Assembly (NCBI GenBank): GCA_018398765.1
Contig: JAHBMJ010000410.1
Span: 2,501-18,476 of the forward strand
Length of the DNA stretch: 15,976 nucleotides
DNA from: Chromera velia
Lineage: Eukaryota > Sar > Chromeraceae
Reading direction: 5' to 3'
The notes under the pieces are model-generated. The model worked only from the letters and a program-made list of their open reading frames with translations. It was not told where the DNA came from and ran no database searches. The first letter of the stretch is position 1; the number at the start of each line of letters is the position of its first letter. Of this stretch, positions 1 through 10,900 are shown piece by piece. Position numbers and translations under genes: made by a program.

Positions 1-150
1 CTAGGCAAGAAAAAACAGGGTTAGAGTTCACTGCTAGCAAGTCTTATAAAGGGTTAATTACATTCAAACAATCAGTTGGCACTTCAATGTTAACCTACTC
101 TAAAGGGGTCCGTGGCCCTCCTATTTTAGTGTGCTAGCAACCAGTATGAG

Positions 151-153
<3 letters not shown>
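1..153. other. Left flank, no gene seen
   Basis: AT-rich sequence without a supported ORF, RNA gene or repeat. It leads into the GA microsatellite. Confidence 0.5.
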
Positions 154-226
<73 letters not shown>

Positions 227-257
227 AGAGAGGAAGCGAAGAGAGTGAGTGAGTGAG

Positions 258-289
<32 letters not shown>

Positions 290-327
290 CGGAGAGAGAG
301 AGAATATGTGTGAGAGAGAGAGAAAGA

Positions 328-368
<41 letters not shown>

Positions 369-422
369 CGAAGAGAGAGAGAGAGCGAGAACAAGGGAGA
401 GAGAGAACGGGGGAGAGAGAGA
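154..422. repeat. GA microsatellite
   Basis: About 270 bp of interrupted (GA)n with GTGA and GTGT interludes near 245-268 and scattered CG-containing breaks. A short CT run (427-438) follows and could pair back with the GA strand. ORFs read through it (alternating Ser-Leu on minus, Arg-Glu on plus) are repeat artefacts. Confidence 0.95.
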
Positions 423-735
423 CCCCTTCTCTCTCTCCTTCCGTCCTACGTTTAATGGATCTTTGTCTGTGAAATCAAGAGCAATCAGATGATGGTCGTT
501 GATCTTCAAACAGATGAACTCAATGCAGTGAAGCTATTTTGAAGATTGAAACATAATAAATGAAACCATAGTAAGCGTTAAGGAGTCATTAGGAGTCATT
601 TCTTGATGAAGTCTTAAAAGTTTGCATTGAGGTTTTTTTAATGATAATAAGTTATAAAAATTGTTCATAAATTTGTTTATACGTTTAGTCCAGGCCGACC
701 TGTAAATTTTAAATCCATTATAAACTTTTTTTTAG
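423..735. other. AT-rich left flank next to the insertion
   Basis: No coding signal. A 10-bp perfect tandem repeat, AGGAGTCATT, occurs at 581-590 and 591-600, and T-rich and A-rich runs lie close to the target-site duplication. It is probably host intergenic DNA. Confidence 0.5.
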
Positions 736-740
736 CTTTT
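736..740. repeat. Target-site duplication, left copy (CTTTT)
   Basis: The five bases CTTTT directly outside the left LTR recur directly outside the right LTR at 15463-15467. Five bases is the normal integrase stagger for copia elements. The duplication fixes the LTR edge at 741, although TG...CA symmetry alone would suggest 743. Confidence 0.8.
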
Positions 741-1268
741 AGTGAAAACGAACACGTACCTGCACGCTCTCAGAATGTGGGGCTGGCTCACCAGCGTCAG
801 GTCCCAGTGACCTCTACACTCACAGGTAAGGCTCAGTCTCTATCAGGACCAATACGGAGACTGGGCCGGTCTCCTCAGAGAACATATGTCTAATAATCTT
901 ACTCTGTAGGACTCTATGTAACCCTAGAGTCCTCCCTGACACATATTGCATACAGAACTGTTACATATAAAGGTATGTCAGTACAAACCTACACAATCAT
1001 ACAACATCTATGGATATCTGACTGTCTATCTGATTGATCAGGTGGCTTGGGAATAATGGTCAGGAATTTCCCGTGATACACCCTCCTGCACGCACGCCTG
1101 GCAACGATCCTGTGGTACTGTCATCCGTGTAGTACAAAGCCGTGCCGACATAAATCCCAATCATAAATGATGTCCTGGTCCGGCTCACCGGCCAGGATCC
1201 CAGCGTGCGTCACCCCACCAGGCCCGGCCACTGCTCCCGCCATGACCTAGGACCTGCGCGGTCTGACA
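741..1268 (-). repeat. 3' LTR (528 bp)
   Basis: Downstream LTR of the element. It is colinear with 14941-15462 along its full length, with about 93% identity. It carries six extra bases near 958-963, where it reads AACTGTTACATAT against AACATAT in the other copy. It is preceded, on the element strand, by a G-rich purine tract (1269-1279). Confidence 0.95.
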
Positions 1269-1279
1269 CACCCCCTCAC
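1269..1279 (-). other. Polypurine tract abutting the 3' LTR
   Basis: On the element strand the bases just before the 3' LTR read GTGAGGGGGTG, mostly purines, in the place where the plus-strand DNA primer is made. It is short and interrupted by T, but position and the G run fit. Confidence 0.6.
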
Positions 1280-1729
1280 GGCGTGTAGTTGCTGGTCGGC
1301 TCCACACCAAACTCCACCCCCCAGCCGATCGGAGATAGCTGAGAGGCGTGAGGGGCAAGACCACCATACAAGCACAGAGGAACCCGGCGGGAAACAACAA
1401 GCAGAGGGGTAGGAGGCAGGTTTCCTCCACCTCTGTAACCCGAAGATGGCGATGGGGGGAGGTGGTATCATCACTCGCGTGCACTTCCCCTATTCCCACC
1501 TCCATCTCCATCGATCACCCCCTTTCATTCCAATATAACCCCGCCCTTCATATGATCGCCTCTGTGCCCCTATCTTCGTTCCGTCTTTTATTCTCTCTCG
1601 CCTTCTTGTCAAGGACGTAGCGTTCCTTCCAGACGTAGGGCTGGGCACACGATACTGCTGCGTGTCACCCTATCTGACCGGACAGGGGGAAGAGAACAGG
1701 AGCCAGCCTGAGGGTGCCTCAGCACGCTG

Positions 1730-1776
1730 CCCCCCTCACTTCCTTTTCTCCTCTTCTTTCCCTCCCCTCCTCCTTC
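1730..1776 (-). other. Long polypurine stretch, possible second plus-strand primer site
   Basis: 47 bases that are all pyrimidines on the plus strand except one A, hence a nearly pure purine run on the element strand, about 460 bp upstream of the 3' LTR. Some retroelements use an additional polypurine tract. Simple low complexity is the alternative. Confidence 0.35.
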
Positions 1777-1939
1777 AGCTCATTTCTTTGACGCAGCAAC
1801 TTTTGGAACAACAATGGAGGAGGGAGAGATTACGAACTTCTTACTTCCCTATTCCCCATGCCCCCTGCCCCTCCCATTACCCCCCCCAGGGAGATAACAG
1901 ACACAATTAAAACAGGGAAGAGGGCATTCCTTTACTGCC

Positions 1940-1961
1940 GAGCTCTCCCTTAGGAGAGCTC
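1940..1961 (-). other. Perfect 9-bp hairpin with the terminal TAA in its loop
   Basis: The arms 1940-1948 (GAGCTCTCC) and 1953-1961 (GGAGAGCTC) are exact reverse complements around CTTA. On the coding strand the four-base loop is TAAG, and its TAA is the polyprotein stop. The last in-frame TAG (1962-1964) immediately precedes the stem. It could mark the terminator in a code where stop codons are context dependent, or act as a 3'-end structure. The role is inferred. Confidence 0.65.
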
Positions 1962-4900
1962 CTATCCCCACCAAGCGCACTTGGTGAGGATGTTGGCGAT
2001 CTGGAGGTTCCTCAGAATCCACCGGAGAGTGGCACCCATGGCCTTCTGCTCTTGGATGCAGAAGTCAAGGCACTCCTGCATCGTATGATCGCTGTCTGCC
2101 GCCCCAGAGCGCATCTGGTCATAGACAGGACCACAGTCAATATGGATGAAGACGGGAGGCTGGTAGTTCCATAACTTTCCTACCAGCGTAATAAGCCTTC
2201 CCACCTTTTTTACATAAGATTCGACTGCCATCAACTCCCCGGCCGTCCCGCTCGAGATCTTCTTGATGGTTCTGGCGGTGTGTCAGAGCACCCAGTTCTC
2301 AAACAGGTCTTCCCCCACCTTCACCCCTTGAGGCCCCGGGAGAATACGGACCAACCAACCCATCCGTCCGGTGTAGGTTGCTGCGTGTCTTCCGCAGTCA
2401 GTGAAGCAGTGGATATGGGGGGTGTTTCCTACTAAGGAAAACCTCCGACCTTCCTTCCGCGCCTTCAGCATGTCAATCAACCGAACCACTCCCTTGAAAA
2501 CCTTTCTAGAGGGCTTGGAGACTGACTTGACGGCTACGGAAGCCCAGACGGTGCGGAGGGGGTTGAGACGTACGGCCCACTGCAGTGTGCCGAGAGCCGC
2601 CCTCAGGGGGCCCTCCCAATGAACGTCTCCCTCCTCCTCTTCCTCCAACTCCACATCCTTAAACGTCAGGGCTCGGATTTTGGCGGGCCGCTTCTCTCCT
2701 AGGAGGGTCCATAGGGAGTCCGTATTGCACTGCGCAAGATATGACTCCTGCGACAGCACAATGTCCCCCCCATGCTCCTTCTCAATGTCAATACCCGAGA
2801 ACTTACGGGTACTGCCTGGGACAATGGACACACGGCTGCCAAACCCCAACTTCTTGTCCAATGAGTCCATCAAGGGCTTCAGTGCTGCTGCTTTTGTGCC
2901 GGCAAGGATGTCGTCGATCCAGGAGGCTACAACGGCTGTTGTGTTCCCCCTGTCATCCTTCTTGACAGCGAGACCAGTCTCAAGCCTCTGGAACCCCAAC
3001 TCTGTCATCACAGACAGGAGCTTGGCGTCGAAGAGGGCTGCAGCACATAGCAACCCATACAGCTCCATTTTTACCAGGTAGATCTTACCCTAGATCTTAC
3101 CTGGCTTGAACTGGGCAGCCTTCCTTCGGCGCTCCTCCCACTCTTTCTGTGTTACGTCGGGGAAAGGTCACTCAGCAGGGAGATCAGGGATACTTTCAGG
3201 GATAAGAGCCCCAATGCGCTCGACATTGTGGTCCCTTGAGGTGAGAAATGCTGCTGTTACATCGGCGGCATCGATCTTATACCCCTGAGAAACGCAGAAG
3301 AGGATCATCGTACAAATGACCCACAGGGAGGGAGTACCGACATAGGTGTCCACTTTCCTGTGATCAGTGAACCCCTTACCGAAAAACCGCGCCTTAGGCT
3401 TCCTCGGCTTCCCCTCCTGCTCCTTCCATGTGAGGCGCCACCCCATCTTGACCACTGCCTTAACCTGCTGGCGCATGACTTCCTTTCCGAGTACATCGTT
3501 GCCTACGATGTTATTGGCCCACTCGGAAAGGCAGGCCTGCTTAAAGGCCCTGCTAGCCACATCCTCAGCAGAGGCAGGGACCTGGGTGGACCCCTTCTTG
3601 AATCCTCTGACTGCCTCCCTTGCCTCATCATCCATCTCAATAGGCCCCTTCTTCCTCTTCGCTCCCTTATCCTGCCTCCCGCCCTTCCCTTGCCTAACCT
3701 CCCCCACGGGGGCCCTATTACCTCCCTCGTCTTCTGAAGAGGACGACCCATCGTCCCCTGCGTGGGAGGCCACATGAAGAATCTCAGCTGCACCTCAGAG
3801 AGCTGAGGAGAAGATTCTGAATGCTTTTGCTCTCCTGCAAAAGCTACGCTTCTGTGACTTGGATATCCCCTCAATCTTCTTCGGCTGCTTAGGCGTGTGT
3901 GAGGGTTCCCTGGGAGGGGATGGCGGCTTCTTCTTTGGGCGAAGGCGGTAGGGATGAAGGGGACCCTACCACCGGTCCCTTCTGACTGGGGGGCCTACCG
4001 ACTGACTGGTTCCTTCCCGGGGAAGCAACATACCCCCCAGGGCAATCAACACAGACGGACAAGCGACCTCCCCCTCAACAACCTAATCAGATAGGGACAC
4101 AACCAGACCATTCAAGCTCTGAGGGGAGGCAGGCACAATATCGACATCGTCGATCTCGACCTCCTGCACCTGCCTCTCCTCATCCATCTCCCCCTGGTCG
4201 GTAGCCTCAGCCACATCACTACCAGGAGGATTCTTCTCTGACTCAGATAGGATCCCCCCACTCTCTTCCGCTCCATTAATCCCCCCATCCTGCCTCCCGT
4301 TTGCTGGGCTTTCTGTGGTAGGCTGCCGGGGCTGACGTTGAACTTGCGAGCAGTAGGTGATCTTGCTGAAGACCCCCTCAGGGATCCTCCCATCTGCAAG
4401 GTCAAAATACTCCAACACCCTTCCCTTCCTGACCATCCCATCCAACTCACCCAACTTGAAATCCCTCGGATTCTCAGACCGAGGGTCCGGCCGGAGGGTG
4501 GAAATCCCAATCTTCTTCGTCGTTGTGCCTGACACACACACTGCCTCCATCTCCCCTCTGCGCTCAATCAGAGCTCCCTTCATGACCTCTCTGGCCTGCA
4601 CTCGATGTATCTCGTCAGCGCTCGGGACCAGAGGGTTGATCTGACGCAGCGAAGAGAAAGGGGGGGCGTTCGCCTCCTCCACTCTGTCCTCCCAGTCACT
4701 CTACCATGGATCTGCCCCTGCTTCCGACCCGATCTCAACCACATTGGCACCAGAGGGGATGGACAAGGTGGGACTGGGACGAAGGGGAGAGGGCCACCCA
4801 AAGACTCCTCCTTCCCTAGGTGCTGCTGTGAGGCGGGGAAGAAGAGGAGGGGTGTCAGGGAAGGACTCGAACCGGATCTGCCAACCGGGAGGAGGACTTG

Positions 4901-7900
4901 GCATGTTCGGGGGACCTGGATCGTACCCAAACCTGTCCTTATGCACATGCTTCCCGTGCACAATCCTGCTCTCCTCCGTATGTTTGACATGCTTAGTCAC
5001 ACGCCTTCCCCCCAACTCCGGAGCTGAGATCTCCTGGGAGCTCGGCTCTCTGGCATGACCAAGGTCACGCAAAGAGCTGAACACCCTCCCATAGGTGCCG
5101 AAGTCATGGGGGTTGTCGACATCTGTGACCTCACCACCAGGCCAGAAGTATCTCTCCCAGTCGAGAGAACCTTCCCATGTCTGCTCTTTAGACACGGCAG
5201 CTGGCTTGGGAGTGAGCTCCGTCTCAGGCACCATTTTAGTGTATGGGCCTGAGTGTTCAGAGGAGATCTCGTTCAAGTCAAAGACGGGATCAAAATGCAC
5301 CTGCTGCTTGTGCCACCCCCCAGACGTCTACGGTGCTTCAGCCTCATACCAAGTTGGGGAGTAGCCCACCCTCCTCCAATGCTTGACCTCTTCCTCCTTC
5401 CCCGTAGCAGGATTAGTCCACGTGGTGGGAAAAGGCTCATACGGCATATTGGGGGGGTGGACCAACCCATAGGCGGTACCATGGATGGGAAGGGTTGGCC
5501 ACCAGGGGTCCGGAGGATTACCCTCGGGAGCGAGCCTCGGCCCGGTCTCCCAGGGTCTGGGGGAGAACCTCTCCATCACGGTCTGCACAGTCGAAGCAGA
5601 GGAGACAGACGACTCCCGAAGAGACGCCCCTTCCTCCCTGTCCTTCGCACGGGACTCCTGCGCCCTCTGTTTTCTCCTTCCCCTCTCCTTATCTACTTTC
5701 CCCCCTACAGGAGAATCAGGGAGAGAAAAACGGACAGACTTCTGTGATGGGGAAGTGGAGGGGTCTCTGAGGCATGACCGAAGAAACGAGCATGCTTGGC
5801 TCACCATACCCCTCCCCCGCGGTCTCCACCCCCTCCCCGGATTCCTCTGTCCACGACTTAGCCCCTGGCCCCTGCCTCCGGGACCTGAGGGGTTGGCGCC
5901 ACCCCCTCCCCGGCCTCCCCGGGGCGTAGAGGATCCCTTTCCCCTACCCGCAGAGGAACCACCAGCTGATCCACCGGACCCCCTACCTCCCGGAGGGGGA
6001 CCTCCCCTTCCCCCACCCCCTTTGCCACCACTGTCTCCACCTTTTCTTCTGGCACTACGGTCCTGGACCGCCGGAAGAGGAGGCAGCCTCCATCCCGGAT
6101 AGCGGAGGGTAGGAAACTTGAGATTTCCAAAATTCCACTGAGCGGTGTAACAAGAGTGGGGGGCCTCCCCACATAGAGCAACCTCACAGCCGTTTTCACC
6201 GTCCTAGTGATCATCTCTCCTATGGAAAGGGAAGTAGACCAGGTGCTCATCCCTACAGAGGGTGCAGCACGTGTTATTCCCGGTGGGGAACTTGTCATCA
6301 CTGAGCTGATGGACAACGTACTTGTCATAGTACGCATCAAACCTCTGCTTCCTGTCAGGATGGAGACGGGCAACATACTCCACCCTGACAAAGTCAGGGT
6401 CCTCAGACACCGACATTCGGGTCGGCTGATGCTGTTGAATCCTGTCAACAACATCTCGGGGATAGGGAGTAGCGCACTCCCCCCACCCATATGGAAGCTG
6501 AACCTTAGCCGAGTTATGCACCTGCCTACAAGTGACTTGTGCCACCTCGGGAATCATTGAGTAGCACTGGGACCAGTGCCTATTCCCGAGGTTACCCGGT
6601 AGATGGCTGCCTCACAGAGTGTCGTCGAAACGGGTCCAACTCACTGTATAGAACCTCCTCCTGCCATTAGGGCAACTGCAGAATCCCCTCCACAGCTGCT
6701 TGGCATCATCAGCCAGACCATTAGGTCTCTCCCTCTCCCCGTGCCCAATCTCTGACGTGTAGGCCAAGGGACAGCCATTCAACATCAGAGGTTTCAACAG
6801 CCTCGGGCGGTTGGGTTGTCTATCAGGCAACCCAGCCACCTAGTTCTGAATGCCCCATCTTGAGAAATCAGGTACAGGGCAGAGAACAGACTCCACCATC
6901 TGCAGGTAGGATGCAGGAACAGGACGGTGATACTCCGGAGGATCACCGTACTGTTGAGGCTGTTGGGGGGCCAGGGCCTCCTGCTGCTACGCGGGCAAAG
7001 GAGCGTGTTGCCTTGATGAACTGGCTTCAGGATGCGGTACAATGGGTGAAGATGGGCGTACCTGCGGAGGAGAGGGAGAGGCCTTAGCCTTGGACAGTGC
7101 CTTAGCCTTCGGCTGAGCCCCTCCGCTCGTTTCTGGACCTCCCGGACTCCATCTATTACCCATTTCCACAACTGCCCGGACTGCTTCTGCATTATCGGTC
7201 AGCAGACCTCTAAACATCTGCTCAAAGACCTGTGGAGCATCCCTTGCCCCATACACGTTCCCTCTACTGACCTCCTCTTCATCACTTCTCTCAGGTGAAG
7301 TGGAGGGAGAGTCAAATGCAGGAGGTGGGGCCACCCCCCCACTGGGAGGCGGCCCGGATATAGGAGGATCACTCTCCAGGGTGGGACCGCGTCGTTGGGA
7401 GGGAGAGAGGGATCTTTCCATGACGGTGCCCTAACCAGGATTCCGGTCCAGTTCAACCCGCCATGAATCCCCCGTCCCACTGACCGAGTAAATCTGTCGC
7501 CAGGTGGATCCCTCCTTGTGAACATCTGAGGGGTTCCTTTCTAGGACACCCCCGGGCTGGAGAAAATCTCCAGGAATCTCCCCTCCCTCAACAATCGGTT
7601 GCTGGATATGCTGACGGAACGCGGAAATGAAGGGAGATTCATATGAGAGTGCGGGCCAAAGGGGAACGGGAGCTTGGGTGGGTGCGGCAGGGCTGCCCGC
7701 TCCATTGCCTGGCTCTTCTATGGGAGGGCCCATCCCCGATTCAGGGACATACCGCAGAGCCTGCAGGACCTTGTCCGGTCTTGCAAAATGGGTAAGCCCC
7801 CCCGCAATCGCTCCATGCTTCTTTCCACGACCGCTACCCCCACTGAACAGGGGGCCATACTTCTCTCAGTCCCTTCCAAAGGACCGCAACTCCAACATCT

Positions 7901-10900
7901 TCTTCTACCTTCCCGTTTCCTTATCCCGATGGACGGTCATCTTGAATCTCTCCTCTGGAGTCAACCAAGACAACATGAGGTTGAACTCACAGATGGAGAG
8001 CTGCTGTACGTATACCCTCAGGACAGTGCAGATCTCATGACCGCGGGATGCCACTCCCGGCTGCACTTCCATGCGGTCAAGAGGATGGAGGTGCATGACC
8101 GCCCATTGCTCATGTGAGAGAGGGGTGAGGACAGTTACGTACTGCCCTCTGGGGTCCATCCCTGACCCAGGAATGGACAACACAGCCAAGTCTCCCAACA
8201 TCCACCCCGGAGGTTCACACCCTGTCATCGCTTCAAATGCGGTCATTCCCAATGAAACGGAGTAGACGCATATGACCGCCCACGCGCTCCCCATGCACAC
8301 CAAGTGCCAGACGTGCACAGGGAACTTCTTCGTGGGATTGGACATGTAGGCCGCGAGGGCCTCCCGAGAGATTCGGTTAGCTCTCTCAGTGCGTCCCATC
8401 TGCCCCTTAACATAAGGGATGGCCTCCTCAATAAAAATGTGATGAGGAAGGCCCGACGTCTCCCACCCTGCACAAAAGGCGGGAAACACTCCATCTGTGA
8501 ACTCGTTTGCGAGGTCACAAACGATGATGACAGGGAAGCCAAAGAAGCGGGCCCAATAAAAGAGTGCTTCTATGACTTCAACCCCCCTCCGGGACTTAAC
8601 GGGCCAGTTCAGGTAGGCTCGAGTCATCATACAGATGAGCACGATCCACCCGATAAACCCACCACTCAGGCGGGTGGCCTCCTTATCCTTGGGGAAGACG
8701 GTGTCAATCTCAATCCTCCACCCAGGAATCATTCCGTCCTGATTCCAGGATGAGGATTCCGGAAGATTAGGGGTTGTTGCATTCTTGAGAGGACACACAC
8801 GGCACCCCCCCAATCTTTCCATAGCGACAACCTCCTTCTCCTGCACTGGAACACCTCGGCGCTCAAGCGTCTTCTGAAACCGTCTCCCCAAGGCATGAGC
8901 GAACCGTCGATGGAGGGCCCTCAGAATGTACACATCCGTCACAAACTGAGGCTCTCTCCAGTAGGTGAACTTGGCTCCACTCTTCCGACCTAGATAACGG
9001 TTAAGGCGGGGAACCCGGGCTGCCTGACGGACTGGGAGGATTCGTCGTGCCTCACTGACCTTCCCGGTTTTCTCCTCAACCGGGTGGCCTCCCACAATGA
9101 CTCTCATAACTGGGAGATGGAAGACTCCACGGATTTCACTCAGAGTCTCTTCCATCACCTCCCTGGCTCTCTCTATATCCCCGTCAGTTGCAATAGACGC
9201 AAGCCACCGAGAGTCATTGGGGTCTTCAGTGTTATTCCGCCTCCACGGCCGCTGGATCAGTGCCCGAACAGGGTGTGAAGGTATACCCTTGTTAGGCATC
9301 TGCTCCAACCAGACGAAGGAGGGAATCTGGGGCTGGTCAGTCGTGTCGGTAATGTGCTATGCCCCCTGATGTCCTGTGAGGGCTCGGGTCTCGGCCTCAG
9401 CCTGGATAAGGGACTGACGAATGGCGGGGTGCTCTGTAATCCACATTGCCCCCCCGAGAACATTGGTGAAGAGACCAGGGAGGTCTCCACAGATGTTCTG
9501 ATCAGGGGGGGTAACTACACAAGGGACCACTGCATTCCTGCCATTCCCTCTGATGTCCCAGTAACCCGACGTCATACCAACGCAGAGGTCCGCATCTCCT
9601 CTGGAGTCCTTATACCCCTTGATCGATATGGGAGGATCCAGCTTCCACTTCCACACAATCGCCCCCACTGCATCTGCTGCCTGAAAGAGTGCGTGGGTGA
9701 TGAGATTGTAGAAGCAAGCTGAATCCACCCCAAACCATAGGGTGGAGGACTCCTGCTCCTTCAAGTACTCGACCCGGTAGCCCCGCCTGTCCCGACCACG
9801 TTGCTGGTCGAAACTACTGGCAGGAGGGGTGATATCCTCCTCAACATACACCCTCTGAGGGGACAGCAGTTCACGCACGGGGAGGTGAGGGCGGATAGTC
9901 ATATCCTGCATGACTTGGTGAATGGCATTAGCCCTGAGGTCCTCGAGGTAATCCCACTCCCTCCGCTCCAAGCTAGTTGGCTCCCTCTCTTCCACCGTGC
10001 ACGTGCGGGTAACCCTGTCAACACCCCTGCCCCTCAGGACAAGGGCGAACTGGGTGTTCTCCCTAGGCTTGCCATCCTTGGGAGGGTAACATGCCCCGCG
10101 GATACGGCTCAGGAAGCCCCTTTGGAAGGCTTTTAGATCCGATACCCCCCTATCCGGATTACCATCGTATTCCCCTTCCATGACGGTCCCATCTGGTGTA
10201 ACAACGGGAAAGTTGGGGCGCATGCCTGGCGCATAGTCTCTACCCACACTGGCCAGACCGCGGGCTCAAAGCTGTCCAGCGGTATCGGGAGGTGGGTCCT
10301 AAGACCACCTGCTCACCCTTTCCCGCTTACCCACCTGACCAAATCCCCCGTCTGGATCTGACTCGGGATCATCTTGGTCTATGGGCTCACCAGTGAGGCT
10401 TCTGCCTAATCGTCCAGCCAACTGCTCCATTCTCTTCAGCTCTGCTGACAGCTGAGTGGAATTGGCAGGGAGATTCATAACATCGTCATAAATTCTCCTT
10501 CGCAAGTTGCAAGAGGCTGGTAGATTTGGGTGGAGGATTGGAGGCACCCCCCTCATGTTCTTAGTGACGACCTAGATCGGGCGGGCAGGAGAACTCTGTC
10601 TCTGCTGCTACTGCTGCTGCTGCTAGAAGGCTTCTTGCGAGGCATGGGTAGACATAGTCTAAATGGCGTTCTCACCCCCCCACAACTGCGGAGGGGACGG
10701 GTGCCATCCAGGTGTCTCGGGAGCGGAGGAGACTGCCATGTCCTCCTCCCCACCTGACCCCTCAGAGTCAGCCGAGTTACCTTGTTCACTGACCTGGCCG
10801 ACTGGCCCACCCCCCATCAAAATGCTCAAGCCCGACTGAGCAGCAGCTACCTCAACCCTGGGAGATGAGCGTGTGAGTCGATCCCTGCTCGACTGCTACG

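Larger units (their letters stand above)
1269..1949 (-). other. 3' untranslated region between TAA and 3' LTR
   Basis: 681 bp with no ORF that matches anything recognised; short ORFs here in either direction lack domains. The element strand is purine-rich in places. It holds the polypurine tract candidates at 1269-1279 and 1730-1776. Confidence 0.6.

Noticed and set aside
126-509. ORFs through the GA repeat (Ser-Leu or Arg-Glu runs) as a protein
   Set aside because: Pure microsatellite translation in both directions; no other coding signal.
966-972. TATAAA on the plus strand of the LTR as the promoter
   Set aside because: It points opposite to the direction of the polyprotein.
1185-1910. 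Short ORFs in the 3' region as an extra gene such as an envelope
   Set aside because: No signal peptide or membrane span, overlap with LTR, and low-complexity composition.
5485-6102. Plus-strand 205-codon proline-rich ORF
   Set aside because: Antisense shadow of the Gly/Arg-rich segment of the polyprotein.
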